Positions 10,601 through 18,296 of a stretch of 64,000 nucleotides of DNA are shown piece after piece. The stretch is from Armatimonadetes bacterium Uphvl-Ar1 (GTDB lineage: Bacteria > Armatimonadota > Fimbriimonadia > Fimbriimonadales > Fimbriimonadaceae): the NCBI GenBank assembly GCA_002162075.1, contig CP021423.1, positions 992,001 through 1,056,000 of the forward strand, given 5' to 3'. Under the pieces are notes generated by a model. That model was not told the origin of the DNA. It saw only the letters and a list, made by a program, of their open reading frames with translations, and did not search any database. Numbering within the stretch: position 1 is the stretch's first letter; each line of letters begins with the position of its first letter. A program made the translations under genes and the position numbers.

Positions 10601-11149
10601 AGCTACTGCTGGTTTTGAAACTGTCGGCTTTGGATCGCGAGCGCGGAACGAGACAGGGAGATCAATTTCTTGGTTTGAGCGTCGCGGCGTTCGCTCTCGG
10701 CGCGGTCGATCCACTCGGACGGTTGGTTCTTGGACTGGTGCTTGTTGTGGTTCAGCGGCGGTTTCGGCAGGTTTCCGTGATGACCGTACTCGGGGCATAC
10801 GCCGTGGCCGATCAGTTTCGCTTTCTGCTTCTGGTTCGGGAGTAACTTTGACCAGAGTCTCAGCTTGCTCAGCAGCGAGTTTTTCTTTTTCTGCTTTGGT
10901 CAAGCGTGGGGCGCGCACCTTCGGTTTGGCCTGTTCTTCAGCGAGTTCTTCGGCAAGAGTTTTTGGTCGCTTAGAGGGTGCCTTCACCTTGGGTTCTTCG
11001 AGAGTGGAGGGAGCCGCAGCGAGGATATCCTCGGCGGTTCTGCGTCGTCTTCGGCTGGAGGTGTTTTCCTCGCTTTCAGTCGTCGTATTTAAGTTTTTGC
11101 TCTGTCCAGTTTTGGACAGGTTTTCGGATTCAGTTTTCTTATTGGGCAT
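7652..11149 (-). CDS. GH42-like (beta-galactosidase fold) protein with long disordered arms
   Basis: 1165 residues and no signal peptide. Residues 1-360 are low-complexity, rich in Lys, Arg, Glu, Pro and Ala, with recurring short motifs such as LPVSFR(A/T)R and TIAAWRST-like segments. Residues ~360-1100 form one folded region: a TIM-barrel-like part with HLDQNEWF near 503 (candidate Asn-Glu acid/base of clan GH-A) and LYMSEEDFRTP near 675 (candidate nucleophile Glu), followed by a Rossmann-like part resembling the GH42 trimerisation domain. Residues ~1105-1165 are again disordered with an RRRQRRRR stretch. GH42 enzymes normally hydrolyse beta-galactosides and are far shorter. It lies 3 bases upstream of era. 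GH42-like fold is inferred; substrate and role unknown. Confidence 0.75.
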   Translation of the reverse strand: MPNKKTESENLSKTGQSKNLNTTTESEENTSSRRRRRTAEDILAAAPSTLEEPKVKAPSKRPKTLAEELAEEQAKPKVRAPRLTKAEKEKLAAEQAETLVKVTPEPEAESETDRPRRMPRVRSSRKPAETAAEPQQAPVQEPTVRVDRPRRERTPRRSNQEIDLPVSFRARDPKPTVSKPAVAKKSDAPKPAQFSDDLPVSFRTRKREGTTPKPKRKETDEVIDTDGLFTLSWRSADSAAPSKETAKRLLPKETDFNDSEERVTIAAWRSTEPKAPEREARTRNRRSRDADAPKVTAADAYGEEFPEANFRSRAKKVVEPPPVIVEVPEPVAKETPRLPIERREEAAQVAFHKNHPTIIRNKIAYSPIIFHADATTKDQRATVMEELKEATDQGLKIFSFRLIITVDPETIPLVLEFADMVISAAVAIKSDLQIIPRISFQTPQGWKEKFPDAHYKYVNGETADPSVSDDAYWSEAETTLTAFIAGLRASKHADNIMGVHLDQNEWFLDEEDGYDISTASVEKFRRWLRMRYRNDIVSLRASWYDGSAEFDRIDIPDFKEGLGGEDFLRTDRKARRWVDYHLFISDEIVDRIAKMCYTVKKASAGDYLVGVSYGFTFEWSHPFSGHLSLGKLLRCNELDYAAGPSSYRDREPGGTAAFPFPVDSFALNGKLYMSEEDFRTPISGRENPNESRNPIMKTPQALESAHWRGVGGALAHEGGVIWMDSHGGGWLNSPGIWERGKDITNLLARRLSAGTPKPDVALFIDERSLAYLTDPRAFEILVQQTREALLRSGLNVGFYLLSDLAHRENFPECSLYLFVNAWDIRPEVRSAIKQRLQRDGKTLFWLYTAGLFEAGRDSLERVREVTGIALRPQPFNYKPGTTLINTRDEFSQHLEQSELALGGQLEPSFFAIPEQLTTILGEYTETGLPSFVINTYNEGTPAERWNSVFLGEPMVTPGLFRAMAQKNGAHVWSFDNDLVHANVPFVTVHCNGTGPRSLMLPDHWVAYHLDHQEYMPVENATVKFKAVDGSTHTFLVGTMGDVQAILNANPDDLLKVTEPIIRPDNTVEWNSVAFDVAIMKLDEWVEEAWSEEMADDLLIKPSMVTDMDESEDDESLAPRRRSERTSDDDRTSGRRRQRRRRSPEKQKGNESFGQTGVSVLFRKRD

Positions 11150-11357
11150 TGATCGAACGCCAGCTCGTTTTGTAAAATCGTTTTCGGGTTGATTTAGGGA
11201 GGTTTAAGTGGGGAAATAGTTTCCGTTTGCAATTGTGGTCAACCCTGTGTTTTGACCCCCGCTCCCATTTTTGGAACTTCCCCATTATGACAGGTGATTT
11301 GACGTTCTGGGAGAGTTGAGAGATGGGATGGGGCTGATGGTTTTGAAATTTGGCCTG

Positions 11358-11383
11358 TAAAGATTGCGTGGTTGTGCCGAATA
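11358..11383 (+). promoter_or_regulatory. FliA (sigma-28)-like promoter motif at the fliK start
   Basis: TAAAGATT (11358-11365) is followed after 10 bases by GCCGAATA (11376-11383), close to the flagellar consensus TAAAGTTT-N11-GCCGATAA. The -10 part runs into the ATG of fliK, so transcription would begin inside the annotated coding region, or the true start codon is further downstream (the next in-frame ATG is about 93 bases on). The same GCCGAATATG occurs at the start of the GGDEF gene at 18889. Confidence 0.35.
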
Positions 11384-13395
11384 TGGAACGTAAGCCACAA
11401 AACGAGGCGCGAAATGGAAATGATTCAGTTGATGGGAACCCATCGGTGAATCGGCAAGCGTTCGGAACAGTGGGCATGATGACCGACCAGGCGGCGGTGA
11501 GTGAGAAATCACTTGCAGAGTTTGGGGATGTGTTGAATGCTGCGCTATCCGGTGGTCAGGAAAAGGAAGTTAACCTCGATGAGCTGATTGCTCAGTTGGT
11601 TGGACTGGACCTCCTTCCTGGCATGAAGCCGAATCACGGAATGGAAGGCGGAACTCCGCAGTTTGATTTGTCTTGGGGACGGATCGACGCGGTAGCGCGT
11701 GGGGCGTTGAGCGAGGCGGCTTCTGGTTTGACCGCAAAGCTAGGTGTTACTGAACTTTCAGTCGGTAATCTTGAGTCTGAACAAGTCATTTCTGGGCTTG
11801 CCAATTGGCTTTCTAGTCGCATTAAACCGGCTTCAATTGATGTGGCCGCTCAAGATGTGACACCGGTAATTTCTGATGCGGAGCCAGGTCAAAGCAGTGG
11901 GCCGAGCGGGGATGTCGCAGGATTTTTGACCGGAAACTCAAACGCTACAAATGGGGATCGAAACGGCAATGGCACGAATGGTGACCGCAGTGGTCAATAT
12001 CGTTTGGAACCGGGATTGCGTTATGAACCGAATGCAGACATAACGCCGGAGGCAAACCCGGCAACTGACGCGGTTGGCGGGCCGAAAATTGGATACCAGG
12101 GCACGGGTCAGGGCCGCAGAGAAGACGGACTTGGAACCGGGCTAATCTCTCTGGCTGAACTTAAAAAGATCGCGCAAGCTACTGGCCCAATGATCCGATT
12201 GGAAGAAGTCAAGGAAAAGCTTGTGTCTCTTCTGGAGTCAGGGCGCGTTGTTGACCCGGCGATGGTTCAGCGGTTGCAAGCAGCGATCAATCTGATTGAC
12301 CAGGATCTGAGTAAACCGGAAAATGCGCAGGAGATAGCACCACTCACACTGGCTAAATCTGGATCACAGAGCAGCGAACGAATTCGATCAACGGATGGGC
12401 TTGTTCCACTTGAACTCACCGAAGGAAAGGTTCTCGACGCTGATTCGACAGGTTTGAGCAAAGGGGAACCTGCGAAATCTAATCCAACACAACGAGCTGA
12501 GGCCGAACCCATCGTTCTGGCACAGGACATTATCGAAGGATCAACAGGACGACTGACTCGAGAAAGCGTTGCCACTCAGCCAACGGCAGTGCAAGCGGTT
12601 GTTGGCTTTACTGGGGCCAAGGAAAGCAAGAAGATCGGTGAAAAACCTGTCGCTATGAGTATGGATTCTATGGAATCTGGTGGCGAAGCTGCGAACGAAT
12701 TGAAGGTGGATGGTCAACAAAAGAACCTGACCAAAACTCAGGAGCCTGCGGAAAAGCTGATTCCAACAGTGGCGATGTCGGCATTAGCCAAGGGTGTATC
12801 CGAGCCAATTCTGATCACTTATGATGATGTGACCGGGGAAGAATCAGTGAGTCAGCTTGATGGAAGCGGTGAAGTTTCCAGAGAAGATTTCGGAATGAAG
12901 GTTGATTCTGGAGTCGCTGATGAAATCGCGGTAAAGCCCGAAACCAAAGCGGATACGGCTGTAAACCAGGCGCGGCAAAAGCTGATCGAGACAACTCTTG
13001 ATTTGATTGCGGCGCGGCGACCTCAGTCCGTGAGTATTCAGCTCACTCCCCAAGATATGGGGACGATTGAGGTGAACGTTCGGTCCTTGATGGGCCGGGT
13101 CGATGTTGACCTTCTGGCATCAGATGACGGAGTGCGACAGAGTTTGGCGACACAGCGGTACGACTTGATTCAGTCTATTGAAACTCGCGGTGCAACAGTG
13201 ACTTCGATGAATGTTGGAGCTCAGCTGGGACAAGCTACTGATCAATCTGGGAATCAGGGTCAGGGACAAGCAACTCAACAGGAGTTTCGCCAAGCGGCGA
13301 ATTTGGGACAGTTTTCAAATGGAGCTGAGGCTCCGGTGACGACCACTTCGTCTTATGCGAAGGTTGGGTCGGGCCGGGTGGACTTGGCGGCGTGA
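11383..13395 (+). CDS. fliK: Flagellar hook-length control protein FliK
   Basis: 670 residues. It is a long, poorly conserved, Gly/Asn/Glu-rich N-terminal and central region followed by a C-terminal Flg_hook domain at about 535-610 containing SVSIQLTPQDMGTIEV, the usual FliK signature (x-L-x-P-x-x-L-G-x-V/I-E-V), then a Gln/Gly-rich tail. FliK measures hook length and switches the export apparatus from hook to filament substrates. It is followed after 16 bases by flgD, as in many flagellar operons. The N-terminus is uncertain: the ATG at 11383 lacks a Shine-Dalgarno and overlaps a sigma-28-like motif. Confidence 0.88.
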   Translation: MERKPQNEARNGNDSVDGNPSVNRQAFGTVGMMTDQAAVSEKSLAEFGDVLNAALSGGQEKEVNLDELIAQLVGLDLLPGMKPNHGMEGGTPQFDLSWGRIDAVARGALSEAASGLTAKLGVTELSVGNLESEQVISGLANWLSSRIKPASIDVAAQDVTPVISDAEPGQSSGPSGDVAGFLTGNSNATNGDRNGNGTNGDRSGQYRLEPGLRYEPNADITPEANPATDAVGGPKIGYQGTGQGRREDGLGTGLISLAELKKIAQATGPMIRLEEVKEKLVSLLESGRVVDPAMVQRLQAAINLIDQDLSKPENAQEIAPLTLAKSGSQSSERIRSTDGLVPLELTEGKVLDADSTGLSKGEPAKSNPTQRAEAEPIVLAQDIIEGSTGRLTRESVATQPTAVQAVVGFTGAKESKKIGEKPVAMSMDSMESGGEAANELKVDGQQKNLTKTQEPAEKLIPTVAMSALAKGVSEPILITYDDVTGEESVSQLDGSGEVSREDFGMKVDSGVADEIAVKPETKADTAVNQARQKLIETTLDLIAARRPQSVSIQLTPQDMGTIEVNVRSLMGRVDVDLLASDDGVRQSLATQRYDLIQSIETRGATVTSMNVGAQLGQATDQSGNQGQGQATQQEFRQAANLGQFSNGAEAPVTTTSSYAKVGSGRVDLAA

Positions 13396-13411
13396 TGAAC
13401 GGAGATAAACG

Positions 13412-13837
13412 ATGAACACGATTGATCCAACAGGAGCCAAGACTTACACCAACTTTGGTGGGCAGTCCACGGCAAAAAGTGAACTGGATATGGAGGCATT
13501 TTTGCGGCTACTGGCTGTTCAAATGGCTAACCAGAATCCATTGGAGCCGATGAACGACCGAGACTTTTTTGCGCAGATGGCGCAGTTGGGTCAGGTTGAG
13601 GGAATGGACAAGCTGAACAGTGGGATGGACACTTTGAACGGGTCTTCCATGATTGGCAAGACCGTTACGGCGGTTCGTCCGATGACGGATGCGAACTCGG
13701 GTGGTGTGAACAGTTTGGTTGATGGCCAAGTTGTTCGAATCACGATGCGAGACGGCAAACAGATTTTGGGTGTTCGCGAATCGAACGGGGGCATTGTTGA
13801 AGTAGAGATTGGCAATGTTCGCGAAATTCGTGGATAA
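13412..13837 (+). CDS. flgD: Flagellar hook assembly (cap) protein FlgD
   Basis: 141 residues. The N-terminal part matches FlgD: MEAFLRLLAVQMANQNPLEP followed by a DFFAQMAQLGQVEGMDKL helix. The C-terminal ~60 residues are a short beta-rich domain, and the large FlgD Ig/TUDOR extension is largely missing, as in many minimal FlgD proteins. FlgD caps the growing hook and directs FlgE polymerisation. The ribosome site GGAGATAA lies just before the ATG. It sits between fliK and the TIGR02530-type gene. Confidence 0.93.
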   Translation: MNTIDPTGAKTYTNFGGQSTAKSELDMEAFLRLLAVQMANQNPLEPMNDRDFFAQMAQLGQVEGMDKLNSGMDTLNGSSMIGKTVTAVRPMTDANSGGVNSLVDGQVVRITMRDGKQILGVRESNGGIVEVEIGNVREIRG

Positions 13838-13848
13838 GGAAATGCGAA

Positions 13849-14223
13849 ATGAGTAGTCCGATTCAGAACAATAAGGTTGCAGAACTCTTACAGAATCGTG
13901 GAGTTGTTGCACCCAAGCCAGCGAACAGTTCGCCGACGACGGGGACAGACTTCTCGGCGATTTTGTCGGATCGGTTGAAGGTGAGTAATCATGCCAAAAC
14001 GAGGCTCGAAAGTCGGGACATTCAGTTGGATGAAGCGAAGTGGGAGCGGGTTTTGGGTGGAATTGAGAAGGCAGCTCAGAAGGGTGCGAAAGAGAGCCTA
14101 GTGATGATTGATGATGTTGCGCTGGTGGTCAGCGTGCGAAATCGAACGGTTATCACGGCAGTTGATCAGCAGCATTTGAAAGAGAATGTCTTTACGAACA
14201 TTGATTCGGCGGTAATTGTCTAA
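13849..14223 (+). CDS. TIGR02530-type flagellar operon protein
   Basis: 124 residues. The C-terminal ~85 residues (FSAILSDRLKVSNHAKTRLE onward, with a VVSVRNRTVITAVD strand near the end) match the small conserved protein found between flgD and flgE in Firmicutes, Spirochaetes and related phyla. The exact role is not settled; position implies hook assembly. A strong ribosome site (AAGGAAAT) precedes the ATG, 11 bases after flgD. Confidence 0.88.
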   Translation: MSSPIQNNKVAELLQNRGVVAPKPANSSPTTGTDFSAILSDRLKVSNHAKTRLESRDIQLDEAKWERVLGGIEKAAQKGAKESLVMIDDVALVVSVRNRTVITAVDQQHLKENVFTNIDSAVIV

Positions 14224-14265
14224 CTTCTCACTGAGGAGTAAGCAATTATTAACCGATTATTAGGA

Positions 14266-14354
14266 TAGTCACTTGGGCGATGAAAGGTGGTCGCAACTTG
14301 GAAGAGTTGTGAGCTTTGACGAAGCAAGAAATGCAGAGTCTTCCCCAGTGATTA
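14266..14354 (+). promoter_or_regulatory. Potential multibranched RNA structure in the flgE leader
   Basis: Positions 14266-14277 can pair with 14343-14354 (11 of 12 positions, one G-U). Inside lie a 7-bp hairpin (14292-14298 with 14305-14311, loop TGGAAG) and a 4-bp hairpin (GCTT 14313-14316 with AAGC 14322-14325). Together they form a multibranch fold ending about 30 bases before the flgE ATG. I could not match it to c-di-GMP or other riboswitch consensus sequences. The stretch is also an open frame continuous with flgE, so chance pairing in coding-like sequence is possible. Confidence 0.35.
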
Positions 14355-14383
14355 CGGCAAAAGAAACACACAAGGAAGAAACT

Positions 14384-15637
14384 ATGCTACAAGCCATGCT
14401 TGCTGGAGTCGCCAGCATCAAAGCGCAACAAACGCGCATGAACGTCATTGGAAACAACTTGGCGAACGTTAACACGACTGCTTACAAGGGAAGTCGGGTG
14501 ACTTTCCAAGACATGTTGGCGCAGACAGTTCGAGGAGCGAGTCGCCCGACGGACAACTTGGGGGGTACGAACGCGATCCAATTTGGTCTTGGGGTTCTGG
14601 TTGCCGGTACGGACATCAACCAGGAGCAAGGATCATTAAACGCAACGAACCGCCCAACTGACTTTGCGATTCAGGGGAATGGCTTTTTCATGGTCAGCAA
14701 CGGTGAGCGGGTTGCTTATACCCGAGATGGTTCCTTTGATCTTGATGCGGCGGGTGACTTGGTTCACCGGGCAACGGGTGAGCGATTAACGGGTTGGCTT
14801 GCCGATCCAGCGACGGGTGATATCAACACCAACGCGCCGATTGGCCCGACATCTCGATTGACGATTCCCATTGGTGCACGAACCGCTGTCCAAGAGACTA
14901 CCGACATTAACTGGGCGGGGAACTTGGATAGCCGAGTGTTTTCCGCAACTGGTTTGGCAACAACTCAAAGCATCGTGCGAGTCTATGATTCCTTGGGCGG
15001 GTCGCATGACTTGACTTTGACTCTCACGGAGACGGCAACGCCAAATGAGTGGGCATGGTCGGCAGCGGGTCCGGCAGGTTCGACAGTGACCGGTACTGGT
15101 GTTTTGACATTTGATCCGGCAAATGGTCAGATTTTGACGGGGACTCCCGGTGCGATTGTCTTGACCCCGCCTGCGGCGAGCGGAGTTGGACCTTTGAATA
15201 TCAACTTGAATTTCAATGGCGTGAGTCAACTTGCGACAGAAATGCAGGTTCAAGCGAGCAGCCAGAACGGTTTTGCTCCGGGTTCTTTGAGCTCGTTCAG
15301 TGTGAACACAGACGGGATTATCATTGGCCTTTACACGAACGGTTTGACCCGGCCGCTCGGTCAAGTTGCTTCGGCGATCTTCCCGAACGCGAACGGTTTG
15401 GAGCGACAGGGTAGCAACCTTTGGCGAGCCACGGACAACTCCGGGATTCCGGTTGTGGGTACTCCTCGGACAGGTGGTCGTGGTCAGATTAACTCGGGCT
15501 TTTTGGAGCAATCGAACGTTGACATCGGGAACGAGTTTACGGACTTGATTATTACTCAGCGTGGCTTCCAGGCGAATACCCGGGTTGTGACGACGGTTGA
15601 TGAGATGTTGCAAGACTTGATCAATATGAAGCGGTAA
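14384..15637 (+). CDS. flgE: Flagellar hook protein FlgE
   Basis: 417 residues. It begins MLQAMLAGVASIKAQQTRMN and continues VIGNNLANVNTTAYKGSRVTF, the N-terminal rod/hook signature, and ends with the D0 helix pattern (NVDIGNEFTDLIITQRGFQA...). The middle contains FlgE-type D1/D2 beta domains (VYDSLGGSHDLTLTLTE). FlgE polymerises into the hook joining basal body and filament. I place the start at the ATG at 14384, preceded by AAGGAAGAA; the upstream in-frame TTG at 14273 would add 37 residues that hook proteins do not have. It is the last gene of the flagellar group and is followed by a terminator-like hairpin. Confidence 0.95.
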   Translation: MLQAMLAGVASIKAQQTRMNVIGNNLANVNTTAYKGSRVTFQDMLAQTVRGASRPTDNLGGTNAIQFGLGVLVAGTDINQEQGSLNATNRPTDFAIQGNGFFMVSNGERVAYTRDGSFDLDAAGDLVHRATGERLTGWLADPATGDINTNAPIGPTSRLTIPIGARTAVQETTDINWAGNLDSRVFSATGLATTQSIVRVYDSLGGSHDLTLTLTETATPNEWAWSAAGPAGSTVTGTGVLTFDPANGQILTGTPGAIVLTPPAASGVGPLNINLNFNGVSQLATEMQVQASSQNGFAPGSLSSFSVNTDGIIIGLYTNGLTRPLGQVASAIFPNANGLERQGSNLWRATDNSGIPVVGTPRTGGRGQINSGFLEQSNVDIGNEFTDLIITQRGFQANTRVVTTVDEMLQDLINMKR

Positions 15638-15670
15638 AGATAGGTTGAGGTCATCTTGACCTCGATAAAT

Positions 15671-15710
15671 AAATGACCCCCTCTCCATTGAAACTGAGAG
15701 GGGGTCATTT
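15671..15710. terminator. Bidirectional terminator hairpin with ATTGAAA loop
   Basis: A perfect 15-bp inverted repeat (15671-15685 with 15696-15710) has the loop CATTGAAACT. A-rich and T-rich ends suit termination on both strands, between the convergent flgE and lysS genes. Its core is a near copy of the hairpin at 2021-2050. Confidence 0.85.
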
Positions 15711-15714
15711 AGTT

Positions 15715-17247
15715 TTAGTCTTCGGGGTGGTCGTGGTGAATTTCTGGCCTCATCATAGGGAAGAGGAGGATTTCGCGGAGGTGTTCGGCACCTGTGAGGA
15801 GCATGACGAGGCGGTCGATTCCGATTCCGCAGCCGCCGGTGGGGGGCATCCCGCTTTCGAGGGCATAGAGGAACTGCTCGTCCATGGGATGGGCTTCGTC
15901 GTCGCCTTTGCTTCGTTCGCCGAGTTGCTGCTCGAACCGCTCTCGTTGGTCGATGGGGTCGTTGATTTCGCTGAAGGCGTTGCAGATTTCTCGCCCCAGG
16001 ACATAGCCTTCGAACCGACGGGTGAATCCGGGTCGGTCGGGGTCTTTTTTGGCGAGGGGGGATGTTTCGATCGGGTAGCCAACGACGAAGGTGGGTTCTT
16101 GGAGGTGGGGTTCAACGAAGTGTTCGAGGAGTTTTTCGATGATTCCGCCGAGGTTGCTTTCTTTCTCGGTGGGGAGACCGACTCGCTTCATGGCGGCTTT
16201 GGCGTCTTCGATATTGGTGAGTTCTTCGGGGGTGATTCCGGATCGTTCGTGGATCGCAGTCATGAGGTCAACACGGTGCCAGGGCTTACCGAAATCTATG
16301 TTTTGGATGTGAGGATCGCCAAATATTTTCTCAGCAACGTGGCGGAAGAGGTCTTCGACGCACGTCATCATGTCTTCGAGGTTGGCGTAGGCTTCGTACC
16401 ATTCGAGGAGGGTGAATTCCGGGTTGTGGCGGTTGGAGACGCCTTCATTGCGGAAGACGCGGCCAATTTCGTACACTTTGGGGACGTCGCCGCAGATGAT
16501 TCGCTTGAGATAAAGCTCCAAGGAGATCCGGAGCTTGACTTCCAGGTCGTAGGCGTTGTAGTGGGTGAGGAAGGGGCGGGCGGCGGCACCACCGGCTTCG
16601 AGTTGGAGGAGAGGTGTTTCGACTTCGAGGTACCCGCGAGCGTCGAAAAATCTGCGCACTTCGCTGACGATGCGTGAGCGGTTGAGCAGCATCTCCCGGG
16701 CTTCTTTGTTGGTAATGAGGTCAAGGTGGCGGTGGCGGTACCGTTGATCGACGTCGGTGAGGCCGTACCATTGCTCGCCATCTTTTTCTTTGCCGAGGGG
16801 GAGATTGTGGAGGGCTTTGCTGAGAGGGGTCAGGCTGTAAGCATGGAGGGAGGGTTCGCCCGTTCGGGTTTTGAAGAGGGGGCCGGTGAAACCGACATGG
16901 TCGCCGATATCGAGGAGTTTGAAAGCTTCCCAGGCGTTCGGGTTGAATTCTTCGAGTTCGTTTTTGCGGAAATAGACTTGGATTCGCTCTTCGCCATCGG
17001 AAAGGTGGGCGAAGGCGGCTTTACCCATGAGGCGCATGCTGACGAGGCGTCCGGCAAAGCTGATGCGGGGCTTTTCTTCGGTTGGTTTGTCTTCGCTGAG
17101 GTCGGCGAGGGTATCGAAATTTTCGAGCAGGTGTTTGGCGGAATGATCAATTTGAAATTTTTCGGTGGCGTAGGGGTCTAGGCCGAGGTCTCGAAGCTGT
17201 TGGAGCTTTTCGAGACGAATCTCGTGGATTGATCGATCTTCGCTCAT
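15715..17247 (-). CDS. lysS: Lysyl-tRNA synthetase, class II
   Basis: 510 residues, normal for class II LysRS. An N-terminal OB-fold anticodon-binding domain ([20 protein letters not shown]) precedes the class II catalytic core with motif 2 ([20 protein letters not shown]) and motif 3 ([15 protein letters not shown]). It charges tRNA-Lys. The start is the ATG at 17247 ([15 protein letters not shown]); the frame stays open upstream but would run over the sucD terminator. It lies downstream of sucD in the same direction, separated by an intrinsic terminator. Confidence 0.96.
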   Translation of the reverse strand: MSEDRSIHEIRLEKLQQLRDLGLDPYATEKFQIDHSAKHLLENFDTLADLSEDKPTEEKPRISFAGRLVSMRLMGKAAFAHLSDGEERIQVYFRKNELEEFNPNAWEAFKLLDIGDHVGFTGPLFKTRTGEPSLHAYSLTPLSKALHNLPLGKEKDGEQWYGLTDVDQRYRHRHLDLITNKEAREMLLNRSRIVSEVRRFFDARGYLEVETPLLQLEAGGAAARPFLTHYNAYDLEVKLRISLELYLKRIICGDVPKVYEIGRVFRNEGVSNRHNPEFTLLEWYEAYANLEDMMTCVEDLFRHVAEKIFGDPHIQNIDFGKPWHRVDLMTAIHERSGITPEELTNIEDAKAAMKRVGLPTEKESNLGGIIEKLLEHFVEPHLQEPTFVVGYPIETSPLAKKDPDRPGFTRRFEGYVLGREICNAFSEINDPIDQRERFEQQLGERSKGDDEAHPMDEQFLYALESGMPPTGGCGIGIDRLVMLLTGAEHLREILLFPMMRPEIHHDHPED

Positions 17248-17308
17248 TTGAATCTGCGAGTTTACAGTTTGGTGGGGTGGGGGCTTGGGGACGGCGGGTT
17301 GGTACGAC

Positions 17309-17340
17309 AAAACGCCCTGGCTTTGGGAGCCTGGGCGTTT
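17309..17340 (-). terminator. Intrinsic terminator after sucD
   Basis: AAACGCCC/GGGCGTTT with an inner GGCT/AGCC stem forms a 12-bp stem with one mismatch and a 5-base loop. On the minus strand it ends in a short T run (GTTTTG). It separates sucD from lysS. Confidence 0.8.
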
Positions 17341-17362
17341 GATGTTGGGATGGTCGATTTCG

Positions 17363-18247
17363 TCAGACGCCAGCGGCGACGAGAGAATCTTTGACCATTT
17401 GCGCGACTTGGGAGGTGGTATCGGCGACTTTTGCTCCGGCATCGAGAAGGGCATCCACTTTGGACTGGGGGGTACCGAGTTTGCCGCTGATGATGGCTCC
17501 AGCGTGGCCCATTCGCTTGCCCGGAGGTGCGGTTCGACCGGAGATGAAGCTGACGACGGGCTTGGTCATGTGCTCTTTGATGAAGGCGGCTCCGACTTCT
17601 TCATCAGTTCCACCGATCTCTCCGATCATGACAACGGCTTTGGTCTCGGGGTCTTCCTCAAACATGCGGAGGGCGTCGATGAATCGTGTGCCGATGATCG
17701 GGTCTCCGCCGATGCCGACACAGGTGGTTTGTCCGAGGTCGTTTTGGGTGAGTTCCCAGGCGACTTCGTATGTGAGGGTGCCAGAGCGGGAGACCATTCC
17801 GATCGGTCCTTTCTTGAAAATGTGACCGGGCATGATGCCCATCTTGCATTCATCGGGGGTGATGATTCCGGCGCAGTTTCCGCCGAGGAGGATAGATTTG
17901 CCGTTGGTTTTAATTTTGTTGACGGCGCGCATCATGTCGTTGACGGGAACGCCTTCGGTGATCAGGGTGATGAAGGGGATTCCGGCGTCTTCGGCTTCGA
18001 GAACGGAATCGGCGGCGAATGGCGCGGGGACGAAGATGAGGGCAGCGTCGGCACCAGTGGCGGCGACGGCTTCGTGCATTGTGTTAAAGATCGGTCGGTC
18101 GAGGTGAGTGGTGCCGCCTTTTCCGGGGGTGACTCCGGCAACGACTTGAGTTCCGTACTGGATCATTTGTCCAGCGTGGAAGCTTCCTTCTTTACCGGTC
18201 ATTCCGGCGACGACGACTTTTGTATTTTTGTTGACCAAAACCGACAT
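17363..18247 (-). CDS. sucD: Succinyl-CoA synthetase alpha subunit
   Basis: 294 residues, full length. An N-terminal CoA-binding Rossmann domain ([17 protein letters not shown]) precedes the ligase domain with the phospho-histidine region [18 protein letters not shown] near residue 245. It forms succinyl-CoA synthetase with the beta subunit (TCA cycle, substrate-level phosphorylation). The sucC gene normally found beside it is absent here. It lies about 50 bases downstream of the cyclophilin gene on the same strand. Confidence 0.97.
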   Translation of the reverse strand: MSVLVNKNTKVVVAGMTGKEGSFHAGQMIQYGTQVVAGVTPGKGGTTHLDRPIFNTMHEAVAATGADAALIFVPAPFAADSVLEAEDAGIPFITLITEGVPVNDMMRAVNKIKTNGKSILLGGNCAGIITPDECKMGIMPGHIFKKGPIGMVSRSGTLTYEVAWELTQNDLGQTTCVGIGGDPIIGTRFIDALRMFEEDPETKAVVMIGEIGGTDEEVGAAFIKEHMTKPVVSFISGRTAPPGKRMGHAGAIISGKLGTPQSKVDALLDAGAKVADTTSQVAQMVKDSLVAAGV

Positions 18248-18296
18248 GGTGTTTTCCGCTTAGGTTGAGGATACCGGAGGCGGGTGGTGGTCCGGG

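Noticed and set aside
10206-11192. Long open frame (328 codons) on the plus strand opposite the GH42-like gene
   Set aside because: Arg/Ser/Val-rich shadow of the low-complexity arm on the other strand; no ribosome site or motif.
14266-14354. c-di-GMP-I riboswitch before flgE
   Set aside because: The pairing pattern is suggestive, but the conserved GEMM bases and GAAA tetraloop/receptor are not present; kept only as an unassigned structure.
15673-16677. 334-codon open frame on the plus strand over lysS
   Set aside because: Shadow of lysS; Phe/Gly/Glu-rich with no recognisable fold.
17285-18268. 327-codon open frame on the plus strand over sucD
   Set aside because: Acidic Gly/Asp-rich antisense frame opposite a complete sucD.
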